64,000 nucleotides of DNA from VRUE01 sp963725085 (GTDB lineage Bacteria; Actinomycetota; Thermoleophilia; Solirubrobacterales; 70-9): the NCBI GenBank assembly GCA_963725085.1, contig CAVRXM010000001.1:124001-188000 (forward strand), read 5' to 3'. The notes beneath the pieces were generated by a model that was not told the DNA's origin, did not search any database, and was given only the letters and a program-made list of their open reading frames with translations. Position numbers and translations under genes: made by a program. Positions 16,889 through 26,906 of the stretch are shown here, piece by piece (position 1 is the first letter of the stretch; every line of letters begins with the position of its first letter).

Positions 16889-17686
16889 TCAGCCTCCTAT
16901 CGGCGCCCTCGGGTTCGCCCCCCAGAACACCAGGGTCCCCAACATCCCGATGATGTGGACTAAGACGATGTTTAGCACCATCGACTTGGCGGTCGCCGTG
17001 CCCACGCCGACCGGCCCTCCCGAGGCGGTGTAGCCGTAGTAGCAGCCGACCATCACGATCGCGGTCGCCATGAACATGCCCTTGACCAGGCTGTAGAAGA
17101 GGTCGAGGGGGTTCTGGAACATCCAGAAGATCAGCAGGTACCCGCCCGAGGAGACGTCGCCGATCTGTTCGACGACGGCGAGGTAGCTGGCGAAGTACAT
17201 GACGCCGATCCCGACCAGGTACATGAACGGGAACGTGATCCAGGCGGCGAGCAGGCGGGTCGCGCAGAGGAAGGTGACCGGCTGCACCCCCATCACCTCG
17301 AGCGCGTCGATCTCGTCCGAGATCCGCATCGCGCCGAGCTCGGCGACGATCCCGGTCCCGACCTTGGCCGAGAGCATGTATCCGAACGCGTAGGGCAGGA
17401 CCTCGCGCAGGTCGCACCAGGCCGAGAACAGCCCGGCGTAGGCCGGCGCGCCCTGGGCGCGGAACAGGTAGGCGCCCTCGATCCCGCAGGTGAGGCCGAG
17501 GACGAAGATCAGGCCCCAGATGATCAGCGCCGAGCCGAGGATCAGGATCCCCGCCTGGCGCAGGCTCTCGCCGAAGAACTTGAGGACCCGGCCCGAGTAG
17601 ACGAGGCCGGCGACGCGCGAGCCGAAGCGGGCGATCTCGCCGAACGAGTCGAGCCAGCCGCGCGGGATTTCGAGCCAGGCGCCCAC
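16889..17686 (-). CDS. MlaE/YrbE-family permease, second of two
   Basis: Integral membrane subunit of an MCE lipid transporter. GTG 17686, 5 bases after the first permease. VGTGIVAELGAMRISDEIDALEVMGVQPVTFLCATRLLAAW is the diagnostic MlaE/YrbE signature; GCYYGYTASGGPVGVG and a last span (VLNIVLVHIIGMLGTLVFW) follow. About 265 residues, 5-6 spans. In mycobacteria such pairs (YrbEA/B) form a heterodimer; the same is inferred here. Confidence 0.9.
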   Translation of the reverse strand: MGAWLEIPRGWLDSFGEIARFGSRVAGLVYSGRVLKFFGESLRQAGILILGSALIIWGLIFVLGLTCGIEGAYLFRAQGAPAYAGLFSAWCDLREVLPYAFGYMLSAKVGTGIVAELGAMRISDEIDALEVMGVQPVTFLCATRLLAAWITFPFMYLVGIGVMYFASYLAVVEQIGDVSSGGYLLIFWMFQNPLDLFYSLVKGMFMATAIVMVGCYYGYTASGGPVGVGTATAKSMVLNIVLVHIIGMLGTLVFWGANPRAPIGG

Positions 17687-17691
17687 GTTCC

Positions 17692-18501
17692 CTACCGGAT
17701 GGTCTGCAGCTCGGGGTTGGTCGCGAGCAGGGTCTGGGTGAAGACGTAGTTGAACGCGAAGACGCCCATGAACGAGATCACCACCGCCTGGTTGACGGCG
17801 CGGCCGACGCCGGCGGCGCCGCCGGACGCGGTCATCCCCTTGTAGCAGCAGACGACCGAGATGATCGCCCCGAACAGGGTGCACTTGATCACCGAGCCCC
17901 AGAGGTCGGTGACCGAGGCGTTCGAGAACAGCGTCGCGAAGAATCCGCCGAGCGGCTGGTTGTAGAGGATCTCGGCGAGGATGCCGCCGCTGATCCCGAA
18001 GATCAGCGCGTAGATGTCGAGCAGCCCGGTGATCAGCATCAGCGCCAGGAAGCGCGGCACGACAAGGTTCTTGATCGGGTCGACCCCGAGCACCTGGAGG
18101 GCGTCGAGCTCCTCGCGGATCTTGCGGGCGCCGAGGTCGGCGGTGATCGCGGTGCCGGCGACGCCGGCGACGACGACGGCGGTGACGGAGGGGGCGATCT
18201 CGCGGATCGCGGCGAGGACGAAGAAGCCGCCGAGCCGGTCGAGCGCGCCGAAGAGGTTGAGGACGTTCGCCGCCTGAAGGCCGGGGGCGCCGAAGCAGAT
18301 CGCGACCGTCGAGACCAGCAGCGGGAACCAGCAGAGCTGCAACGCGAAGAGGAACTGGCCGATGAACTCCTCGCCGTACGGATAGGGCGGCCGGATCGCG
18401 GAGACGATCGTCCGCCCGGTGAGGAGCATCATTTCGCCCACCTGTTCGAAGAACGACTTGGCGGGCAAGAACCTCCTGCCTATCGATGCGGCTGCTTCCA
18501 T
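17692..18501 (-). CDS. MlaE/YrbE-family permease, first of two
   Basis: ATG 18501 with GGAGAG just ahead. AGTAITADLGARKIREELDALQVLGVDPIKNLVVPRFLAL is the family signature; CCYKGMTASGGAAGVGRAVN and a C-terminal span ending ATNPELQTIR follow. About 270 residues. It heads the operon permease-permease-ATPase-thioredoxin-fold-B3/4. No MCE-domain (MlaD-like) gene lies downstream, where mycobacterial operons keep six of them. Confidence 0.9.
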   Translation of the reverse strand: MEAAASIGRRFLPAKSFFEQVGEMMLLTGRTIVSAIRPPYPYGEEFIGQFLFALQLCWFPLLVSTVAICFGAPGLQAANVLNLFGALDRLGGFFVLAAIREIAPSVTAVVVAGVAGTAITADLGARKIREELDALQVLGVDPIKNLVVPRFLALMLITGLLDIYALIFGISGGILAEILYNQPLGGFFATLFSNASVTDLWGSVIKCTLFGAIISVVCCYKGMTASGGAAGVGRAVNQAVVISFMGVFAFNYVFTQTLLATNPELQTIR

Positions 18502-18543
18502 CAGCTCTCCTCCGGCGGGTGAGTCACATTCCACCTGACTCCG

Positions 18544-18557
18544 CTCAGTGAACTGAG
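18544..18557. promoter_or_regulatory. Inverted repeat upstream of the Mla-type operon
   Basis: CTCAGT-GA-ACTGAG, perfect 6-base arms, 43 bases before the first permease's start and in the divergent gap with the lipoprotein gene. Size suits a dimeric repressor; no cognate regulator is next to it. Otherwise this gap (18502-18643) shows nothing clear. Confidence 0.4.
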
Positions 18558-18643
18558 TGTATGGGATGCGCTGCGGCGCAACTGTTGAGATCGGACTAAC
18601 CCCCGGCGAGGCCGGTGAAGGGGTGCTGAACCCGCAAAAGCGC

Positions 18644-19347
18644 GTGGTATGTTCCGGCCGCTTTGGAGCTCTCGGGGGGAACCGCCTCAGACCGCGCCGG
18701 CGTTCCCGAATCGGCGTCGCCGCCACATTCTGCGCGCTGATCGGCGCCGCGATCCTCGCCGGCTGCGGCGAGCTCGAGCTCCGAACGAACCGAGCGGTAC
18801 CCGCGAGGTCAGGGTCGTGAACGCCAGCTTCCCGACCGAACAGAGCCTCGGCCAGACCTCGCTGCTGAAGCTCGGGGTTCGCAACGAAGGCGAAGACCCG
18901 ATCCCCGCCGTCACCTACACGATCTCGATCGCCGGCAAGGAAGGCGAAGGCGGCGACCCTCCCGTTCGCGATCCGCGATCCCCAGCCCGGCCTCGCCCAA
19001 CCCGACCGGCCGGTCTGGGTCCTCTCCGCAGAGCTACCCGAAGCTCGTCGGCTCATCGAAGCCGGGCGGCGCGGAAGGCGGCGGCGCTCAAGACCTTCAC
19101 GTTCGGCCCGCTGAAGCCGGGCGCGAGACCAGGAAGCGGTCTGGAAGGTCTCGGCGACGCGCAAGGGCAGCCTACCGGTTGTCTACTCGATCGGCTCCTC
19201 CGGCGACGTCAAAGCTCAAGACCTCCGGGGCGCCGAGCCGGGCGGCTCGTTCGGCGGCGACGATCAGCCCCGAGGTCCGGAACGTGACGGTGAACGGCGC
19301 CGGCGAAGTCGTCGAAGTCGAAGGAACCGAGGAACCCCAACAAGTAG
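18644..19347 (+). CDS. Conserved secreted lipoprotein (frameshifted)
   Basis: Signal peptide with basic RPRRRSRIG and lipobox ILAGC (near 18755-18770). The mature part reads TREVRVVNASFPTEQSLGQTSLLKLGVRNEG, a CARDB-like beta-sandwich opening, then VTYTISIAGKEGEG. In other frames come IRDPQPGLAQPDRPVWVLSESYPKL, TFTFGPLKPG, EAVWKVSATRKGSLPVVYSI and VRNVTVNGAGEVVEVEGTEEP. These follow a layout I associate with uncharacterised actinobacterial surface proteins. At least three breaks (near 18960, 19085 and 19240). The exact start is uncertain: GTG 18644 or ATG 18649 in another frame. Confidence 0.55.
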
Positions 19348-19357
19348 CGTTCGCCGG

Positions 19358-20576
19358 ATGGACCGCAGCGGCCCGCGCCTGCATCTTCGCCGTCGCGCTC
19401 GCACTGATCGCCCTGCAGTCGTGCGGTGCCGGAAGCGAAAACGATGCCTCCCGACCTGGGGCCGCGGCGGCGAAGGCCGGGAGCGGGCGTCGCGCTGAAG
19501 CAGATCGGGACCTTCGAAGACCCGGTCTACATCGACGGGGCGCCCGGGTTCCCGAAGCTCCTGTTCGTGGTCGAGCAGCCGGGCAGGGTCGCGGTCCTGC
19601 GCGGCGGCCACCGGCTCCCCCACCCGTTCCTCGACATCTCGGGCCGGGTCGACTTCGGCGGCGAGCGCGGGCTGCTCTCGATCGCCTTCCCGCCCGACTA
19701 CAGGCGGACACGGAGCGCTTCTACGTCTACTACACCGACACGCCAGGGGAACATCCGGGTCGACGAATTCAAGCGGCGCACCGCGACCCGGGCGGCGGCC
19801 GGCTCGCGCCGCAACGTGATCGACGATCCCGCATCCGGGCTTCGCCAACCACAACGGCGGCCAGCTTCAGTTCCTCGGCAACCTCCTCTACTTCGGCACC
19901 GGCGACGGCGGCTCCGGCGGCGACCCGCCGAACAACGCCCAGAACAAGAACGTCCTGCTCGGGAAGCTGCTGCGGATCGACCCCCGGCCCTCGGGCGGGC
20001 GGCCGTACTCGATCCCCGCCGGCAACCCGTTCGTCGGCTCGACCCCGGGGCGCGGCGAGATCTACAGCTACGGCCTGCGCAACCCGTTCCGCTTCTCCTT
20101 CGACACCGTCACCGCCGGCGCGCCGCGGATCGCGATCGGCGACGTCGGCCAGAACCGCTTCGAGGAGCTCGACTACACCACCGTTGGCAGGCGCGGCGGG
20201 AGCCAACTTCGGCTGGGACGCGTTCGAGGGCTACTCCGCCTACCACGACGAAAACAGCGGCACCCCGGACCCCGGCGGCACGGTGAAACCGATCTTCGCC
20301 TACCCCCACAGCCGCGACGGCAGCTGCTCGATCATCGGCGGCTACGTCGTCCGCGATCGCAGCCTCGGCGGCCTCTACCGGCCACTACGTCTACGCGGAC
20401 CTCTGCGAGGGCAAGCTGCGGAGCCTGGACCCGCACCTGCACCGGGCGAGCGGCGACCACGTGCTCGGCCCGACCGTCGCCTCGCCGACCTCGTTCGGCG
20501 AAGACGACAGCGGGCAGGGTCTACGTCGCCTCGCTCGAAGGGCCGGTCGTACCAGCGACTGCGTCCGGCACGGTAG
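19358..20576 (+). CDS. PQQ-type glucose/sorbosone dehydrogenase, secreted (frameshifted)
   Basis: Soluble-aldose-dehydrogenase-like beta-propeller. The signal peptide with lipobox LQSC is at 19380-19430. Segments in order: PGFPKLLFVVEQPGRVAVLRGG; GERGLLSIAFPPDY; RFYVYYTD; GFANHNGGQLQFLGNLLYFGTGDGG; YGLRNPFRFSFD; IAIGDVGQNRFEELDY; ANFGWDAFEG; IIGGYVVRDRSLGGLY; GKLRSLDPHL; and a final VYVASLEGPV ending RLRPAR. The NHNGGQL-FGTGDGG and RNPFRFSFD motifs are those of the family. At least seven single-base breaks; none removes a conserved block. It likely oxidises sugars outside the membrane with PQQ, if PQQ is available. Confidence 0.78.
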
Positions 20577-20584
20577 CGGCTATC

Positions 20585-20600
20585 CTGGCTGGCCAGCCAG
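20585..20600. promoter_or_regulatory. 16 bp perfect palindrome before the aldehyde dehydrogenase
   Basis: CTGGCTGGCCAGCCAG, without spacer, lies between the dehydrogenase stop (20576) and the Shine-Dalgarno of the next gene (20609-20615). Possible operator or processing hairpin. Confidence 0.4.
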
Positions 20601-20620
20601 TTTCAACGAAGGGAGCCCCG

Positions 20621-22204
20621 GTGGAGAGCGGCACGGTCGAGACGAGCACGGGCACTGGCAGCGCGGCAAACGGCGCCGAGCGGCGGCGGCGCCGAGCGGA
20701 TCGAGGTCCGCAACCCGGCGACCGGCGGACTGGTCGGCGACGATCGCCGTCGACTCACCCGAGGCGGTCGCGGAGACGGTGGCTCGGGTGCGCGGCAACC
20801 AGGCCGGGTGGGAGGCGCTCGGGATCGAGGGCCGCTACCACTGGCTCGGGCAAGCTGCGCGACTGGCTGCTCGACAACATCGAGCAGGTCTCCGACACGA
20901 TCCAGGCCGAGACCGGGAAGGTCCGCGCCGACGTCTCGCTCGAGCTCTTCTACGTCACCGACCTGATCAACTTCTACGGCTCCAAGGCCGCGAAGTTCAT
21001 CGGCGAGGAAACGCGTGCGCCCGCACACGCCGCTGCTCGCCGCGAAGAAGCTCGTGATCCAGTACCGGCCCCACCCGGTCGTCGGCGTCATCAGCCCCTG
21101 GAACTTCCCGCTCGCGATGGCGCTCGGCGACTCGATCCCGGCGCTCCAGGCCGGCGCCGCGGTCGTCGTCAAGCCCTCCGAGTTCACGCCGCTCAGCCTG
21201 ACCGAGGTGATCGAGGCCTGGAAGGAGGAGATCGGCGCCCCCGACGTCTTCGACTGCGTGCTGGGCACCGGCGAGGCCGGCGCCGCGCTCGTCGACGAGG
21301 TCGACTTCGTCCAGTTCACCGGCTCGGACCGGACCGGGCGCAAGGTGATGGCGCGCGCGGCCGAGACGCTGACCCCGGTCAGCCTCGAGCTCGGCGGCAA
21401 GGACCCGATGATCGTCCTCGCCGACGCCGACCTCGACCGCGCCGCCAACGCCGCCGCCTGGGGCTCGATGTTCAACTCGGGCCAGGTCTGCCTCTCGGTC
21501 GAGCGGATCTACGTCGAGGAGCCCGTCTACGACGAGTTCGTCGCGAAGCTGACCAAGGAGGTCGAGCGGCCTGCGCCAGGGCGCCGACGGCCGCCGCCCC
21601 GAAAAGGACGTCGGCGCGATCACCTCGCCGAACCAGTCGGCGGTGATCGAAGACCACGTCAACGACGCCCTCGCCGGCGGCGCCCGGGCGCTGACCGGCG
21701 GCAAGCAGGTCGAGGGGCCCGGCGACTACTTCGAGCCGACCGTCCTCGTCGACGTCGACCACTCGATGAAGGTGATGCGCGACGAGACCTTCGGCCCCGT
21801 CGTCGGGGTGATGAAGGTGCGCGACTCCGAGGAGGCGCTGCGGCTCGCCAACGACACCCGCTACGGGCTCGCCGGCTCGGTCTTCGGCGAGAAGCAGCGC
21901 GCCGAGAGCGTCGCCCGCCGGATCGAGGCCGGGTCGGTCAACGTCAACGACGTGATCTCGCAACATGCGCGGCGATGGACGTGCCGATGGGCGGCTGGAA
22001 GCAGTCCGGGATCGGGTTCCGCCACGGCGAGTACGGGATCAAGAAGTACTGCCGGCCGGAGTCGATCGTCGTCACCCGCTTCGGCGGCAAGCGCGAACCG
22101 ACCTGGTACCCGTACACGAAGGCGCGGCACGGCCTCGTCAGCCGGGTCGTCACCGCGGTCAACGCCCGCGACCTGAAGCGCCGCCTCGGCAGATTCGCGG
22201 CTGA
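20621..22204 (+). CDS. Aldehyde dehydrogenase, succinate-semialdehyde type (frameshifted)
   Basis: NAD(P)-dependent aldehyde dehydrogenase. GTG 20621 with AAGGGAG at 20609-20615. VEVRNPATG-like opening, then GVISPWNFPLAMALGDSIPALQAG (the conserved Asn), FTGSDRTGRKV, LELGGKDPMIV (catalytic Glu) and NSGQVCLSVERI (catalytic Cys), then RDETFGPVVGV, RIEAGSVNVNDVI and MGGWKQSGIGFRHGEYGI. About seven single-base breaks, all repaired by dropping one G or C. After 22130 the uninterrupted frame runs on through the riboswitch; the natural stop is probably the TGA at 22202-22204. Confidence 0.82.
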
Positions 22205-22235
22205 GCTCTTTCAGCCGCACTTCGCAGAGTTCGCT

Positions 22236-22345
22236 ACCGTTAAGCGACCATCAAGAGCGGTCGAGGGGCCCGGCCCGCTGACACCGCAGCAACCGGCCGA
22301 GATCTCCGGATCGAGGTGCGGTGCTAACGCCGGGTTCGATGGAGG
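22236..22345 (+). ncRNA. SAM-I (S-box) riboswitch
   Basis: Leader of metH with the S-box core in order. ATCAAGAG at 22250-22257 is the J1/2 consensus, GAGGGG plus GGCCCGCTGA at about 22263-22281 is the kink-turn side, GCAGCAACCGG is at about 22286-22297, and GGTGCTAACGCC at 22320-22331 is the P4 GGTGC-TAA element. CGACC before and GGTTCG after can form P1. The TGGAG-N7-CTCCA pair just downstream (22340-22356) lies over the ribosome-site region, so control may be translational. SAM should turn metH off. Confidence 0.88.
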
Positions 22346-22361
22346 TGAAGTCTCCAGGACA

Positions 22362-25300
22362 ATGCCAGATCGTGACTACCTAGCCGCAACCCGGGAGCGG
22401 GTCGTCGTCTTCGACGGCGGCATGGGCGCGACCCTGGAGCAGTTCGACCTCTCCCAGGAGGACTACGGCGGCCTGCTCGGCAAATGCCACGAGGCGCTGG
22501 TCCTGAACCGCCCCGACGTGATCGAGGGGGTCCACGACTCGATGCTCGAGGCCGGCGCCGAGGTGGTCGAGACCGACACCTTCCAGGGCTCGCGGCTGAA
22601 GCTCGACGAGTGGGGGCTGGGCGAGCAGACGCTCGAGATCAACACCAAGGCGGCCGCAGATCGCCCGCAAGGCGGCGGGCGAGGACCGCTTCGTCGCCGG
22701 CTCGATCGGGCCGACCGGCTTCCTGCCGGCCTCCGACGACCCGACCCTCGGCGACATCTCCTTCGGCAGAGCTGGTCGAGGTCTTCGCCGAGCAGGCCCG
22801 GGGCCTGGTCGAGGGCGGCGCCGACCTGATCATCATCGAGACCGCGCAGGACATCCTCGAGGTCAAGGCGGCGATCTTCGGCGCCCGCGAGGCGTTCGCG
22901 GCGACCGGCCGCACGCTGCCGATCCAGACCAGCGTCTCGCTCCTCCCCCAGGGCGGCAAGATGCTGCTCGGCACCGACATCCAGGCGGTGCTGACGACGC
23001 TGGCGGCGCTCGAGGTCGACGTGATCGGGCTCAACTGCTCGACCGGCCCCGAGGACATGCGCGACGCGATCCGGTTCCTCGGCGAGAACAGCCCGCTGCC
23101 GGTCCACTGCATCCCGAACGCCGGCCTGCCGCTGCAGGGGCCCGACGGCGAGACGATCTTCCCCGAAAAGCCCGAGCCGCTGGCGGCGACGCTCGGCGAG
23201 TTCGTCGAGCGCTACGGCGTCGGCATCGTCGGCGGCTGCTGCGGGACGACGCCGGAGCACATCGGCGCGATCCGCGAGCGGGTCGCCGGCGCGAGCGCCG
23301 GGCGAGCGCCCCGCCCGCGGCCCGTCGCAGGTCTCCTCGATGATGACCTCGACCCCGCTGGTCCAGGAGCCGCGCCCGACCCTGGTCGGCGAGCGGGTCA
23401 ACTCGCAGGGCTCGAAACAAGGCCAAGGAACTGCTGCTCGCCGACGACTACGACGGCCTCGTCCAGGTCGCCGAAGACCAGGTCGAAGGCGGCGCCCACG
23501 TGCTCGACGTCTGCGTGGCGCTGACCGAGCGCTCCGACGAGGACGAGCAGATGAAGGCGGTGGTCGAGCGGATCTCGCTGACCCAGCCGGCGCCGATCCA
23601 GGTCGACTCGACCGAGCCGGAGGTGATCAAGGCGGCGCTCGAGCAGATCCCGGGCCGGGCGATCGTCAACTCGATCAACCTCGAGGCCGGCCGCGACAAG
23701 GCAGACGTCGTCGTGCCGCTGGCGAAGGCGCACGGCGCGGCGCTGATCGCGCTGACGATCGACGAGGTCGGGATGGCGAAGACCGCCGAGCGCAAGGTCG
23801 AGATCGCGAAGCGGATCCGCGACCTCGCCTGCGGCGAGCACGGCCTCGACCCCGAGGCGCTGATCTTCGACGCGCTCACCTTCACCCTGACCACCGGCGA
23901 CGAGGAGTGGAGGCCCTCGGCGGTCGAGACGATCGAGGGGATCCGCCGGATCAAGGCCGAGATCCCCGGCGTGAAGACCTCGCTCGGCGTCTCCAACGTC
24001 TCCTTCGGCGTCTCGCCGCCGGCGCGCGCGGTCCTCAACTCGGTCTTCCTCCACCACTGCGTCGAGGCCGGCCTCGACCTGGCGATGGTCAACCCCAACC
24101 ACATCACGCCCTACTCGGAGATCTCCGACGAGGAGCGCGAGCTGACCGACGACCTCGTCTTCAACCGCCGCGAGGACGCGCTCGAGCGCTTCATCGCCCA
24201 CTTCGAGTCGAAGGGCGAGGAGGCCGAGGAGGAGGCGGGCGACCCGACCGAGGGGATGGAGCCCGAGGAGGCCCTGCACTGGCACATCCTGCGCCGCAAG
24301 AAGGACGGCGTCGAGGAGTGGATCGACCGCTCGGTCGAGAAGATCGGCGCGGTCCCGACCCTGAACGAGGTCCTGCTGCCGGCGATGAAGGAGGTCGGCG
24401 ACAAATTCGGCGCCGGCGAACTGATCCTGCCCTTCGTCCTGCAGTCGGCCGAAGTGATGAAGCGCGCCGTCGCCCAGCTCGAGAACTACCTCGACCGGAT
24501 CGATGGCCACACCAAGGGCAAGGTCGTGATCGCGACCGTCTTCGGCGACGTCCACGACATCGGCAAGTCGCTCGTCAACACGATCCTCACCAACAACGGC
24601 TACACGGTGATCGACCTCGGCAAGCAGGTCCCGGTCGACGCGATCATCGAGGCCGCGGTCGAGAACGAGGCCGACGCGATCGGGCTCTCGGCGCTGCTCG
24701 TCTCGACCTCGAAGCAGATGCCGATCTGCGTCCAGGAGCTGCACCAGCGCGAGCTCCCGTTCCCGGTCCTGATCGGCGGCGCCGCGATCAACCGCGACTT
24801 CGGCCGCCGCACCCTCTACCCGCACGGGAAGGAGTCCGACGACGTCTACGAGCCGGGCGTCTTCTACTGCAAGGACGCCTTCCAGGGCCTCGACACGATG
24901 GACGCGCTGGTCGACGAGGAGGCGCGGGCGGCGCTGGTCGAGCGGATCCGCGCCGAGGCCAGGCAGCTGCGCGAGAAGCCGGTCGATCGTCGACGACGGC
25001 GCCGCCGACGAGCGACGACAGCGTCCGCTCCTCGGCCCGCACCGACAACCCGATTCCGGCGCCGCCGTTCTGGGGCGTGCGCGAGGTGCCGGTCGACCTC
25101 GACGAGGTCTTCCCCTACCTCGACCGCCACGTCCTCTTCAAGCTGCACTGGGGCGGCAAAGGGGTGAAGGGCGAGGCCTGGCGCGAGCTGGTCGAGGGGA
25201 CCGACGAGGAGGAGGGCTTCGCGCCCCGGCTCGAGCGGATGTGGCGCGAGCAGGACTACCTGCACCCGCGGGCCCGGCTCGGCTACTTCCCCTGCAACGC

Positions 25301-25940
25301 CGACGGCAACGAGCTGGTCGTCTTCGACCCCGAGGACCCCGAGCGCGAGCTCGAGCGGCTCGTCTTCCCGCGCCAGCCCAGGCACGACCGGATCTGCCTC
25401 GCCGACTTCTTCCGCCCGATCGACTCCGGCGAACGCGACGTCGTCGCCCTCCAGGGGGTGACCGTCGGGCCCGAGGTGACCGAGCTGATCGAGCGGCTCG
25501 AGAGCGAGGGCGAGTTCGCCGAGCAGCTCTACGTGCACGGGATCGGCGTCCAGTCGGCCGAGGGCCTGGCCGAGTGGCTGCACTCCGACGTCCGCCGCGA
25601 GCTCGGCATCGACCTCGACCAGGGCCGCCGCTACTCGTGGGGCTACCCGGCCTGCCCGGACCAGTCCGAGCACGAGAAGGTCTGGCGCCTGCTCGGCCTC
25701 GAGCAGATCGGGATGACCCTCTCCGACGGCTACGCGGTGATGCCGGAGCAGTCGACGGTCGCGATCGTCGCCCACCACCCCCAGGCCGTCTACTTCGGGA
25801 TGAAGTCGGGCTTCATCCCCGAGGACAAGTCCGGCGACGAGCTGATCGCCGGCACCGAGCGCGGCGGCGAGCTGCCGCCGGAGTCCGACCCCGCGTCCGA
25901 TCCGGACGAGGAGTCGGAGGAGGCGCCGGTCGAGGCATAG
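22362..25940 (+). CDS. metH: B12-dependent methionine synthase (frameshifted)
   Basis: Transfers methyl from methyltetrahydrofolate to homocysteine through cobalamin. Modules in order: a homocysteine/zinc domain (VVFDGGMGATLEQ; Cys in GLNCSTGP and GGCCGTTPEHI); a pterin domain (ERVNSQGS, VLDVCVALTERSDE, PIQVDSTEPEV, SINLEAGRD, NPNHITPY); a cap (VGDKFGAGELILPFVLQSAEVMK); a B12 domain with the cobalt-His motif GDVHDIGKS near 24544-24570 and LLVSTSKQM; and an AdoMet reactivation domain (RYSWGYPACPDQSEH). About 1190 residues, full length. Breaks near 22656, 22767, 23325, 23415 and 24985. ATG 22362 sits right after the riboswitch. Confidence 0.95.
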
Positions 25941-25968
25941 GGGGCGACTCCGCTTCCAGTGTTCCTTA

Positions 25969-25991
25969 TGTCGAAATATCCGACATTTCGA
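25969..25991. promoter_or_regulatory. Two nested inverted repeats before the AbiEi/DUF559 gene
   Basis: ATGTCG-N7-CGACAT (25969-25986) and TCGAAAT-N7-ATTTCGA (25971-25991) interlock. It is A/T-rich against a GC-rich background, as expected for an operator or promoter. AbiEi-type N-domains bind DNA, so autoregulation is possible. Confidence 0.45.
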
Positions 25992-25993
25992 AC

Positions 25994-26906
25994 ACCGGAA
26001 GGCCGTTTGCCGCAATCGGGACCCTCGCCGCAAGGCAACACGGCGTCGTTTCACGAAAGCAGTTGCGCGATCTGGGGATCAGCGACGGCCAGGTCACGTA
26101 TGCCGCTGCGACCGGCTTCCTGACCCAACTCCTCCGCGGCACCTATGCGGTCGGGCCCCCGGGCGCCGGTCGCCTCGGACTGATGCAGGCAGCGGTTCTG
26201 GCCGGAGGGCCCGAATCGGTCCTCTCCCATCGCAGCGCGGCCGAGCTGCTGAGGCTGACGGACACCCAGGCGGTCCTGATCGATGTGATTTCTCCCAACC
26301 AGCGTGGGCGCAAGATCCCCGGCATTCGCTGGCACCGCGTGCCCGCGCCGGGGCCGGACGAGGTCACCGCCCGCCACGGCATTCCCTCCACGAGCGTCGC
26401 CCGCACTCTCGTCGACCTCGCCGGCAGCATCGGGACGTCGAGGCTTCGCGGGCTGATCGAGGAGGCGGCCGTCCAACGCTCGCTCGACGTCGACGCCGTG
26501 GAACGCCTCCTCGGCCGGGCGCGCCGCCGCGGGGCTCCCGCGCTGCGCGGCCATGCTGGCGCCATGGCGGATCGCCGGCGAGGATCGGCCGAAACTGCGC
26601 AGCAGGCTGGAGGCCCGCCTATTGCCGCAACTGGTGGAGCGCGGCCTCCCTCTCCCCCGCTCAAACGCGATGGTCGACCTCGACGGGACCCGGATCGAGG
26701 TCGACTTCCTCTGGCCCGGCGAGCTGCCCGTGGTCGAAACCGACGGTGCCGCAACCCACGCCACGCCGCAGGCGTTCGGGCGGGATCGGTGGCGGGATCA
26801 GCTGCTGGTCGCCGCGGGCTACAGGGTGATCCGGGTCACCTGGAACCAGCTGGAGGATGAACCCGAGGCGCTCCTGGCCAGGATCCTTCGGATTCTCGAA
26901 GGCTAG
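25994..26906 (+). CDS. AbiEi-like winged-helix plus DUF559 nuclease-fold protein (one frameshift)
   Basis: N-terminal part AAIGTLAARQHGVVSRKQLRDLGISDGQVTYAAATGFL matches the AbiEi antitoxin-type DNA-binding domain, followed by LLRGTYAVGPPG and SHRSAAELLRL. After one frame change near 26550, the C-terminal part LEARLLPQLVERGLPLPRSNAMV, GTRIEVDFLWP and VVETDGAATHATPQAFGRDRWRD is a DUF559/Vsr-like PD-(D/E)xK fold, with Asp and Glu in EVDFLWPGELPVVETDG. Single genes of this type are common in Actinobacteria, and no toxin partner (AbiEii) is present. No good start codon is visible in frame, so the start is approximate. The stop shares CTAG with the convergent gene. Confidence 0.7.

Noticed and set aside
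22205..22361. Aldehyde dehydrogenase reading into metH as one fused protein
   Set aside because: The join is translated riboswitch sequence; the dehydrogenase C-terminus and the metH start are both clear.
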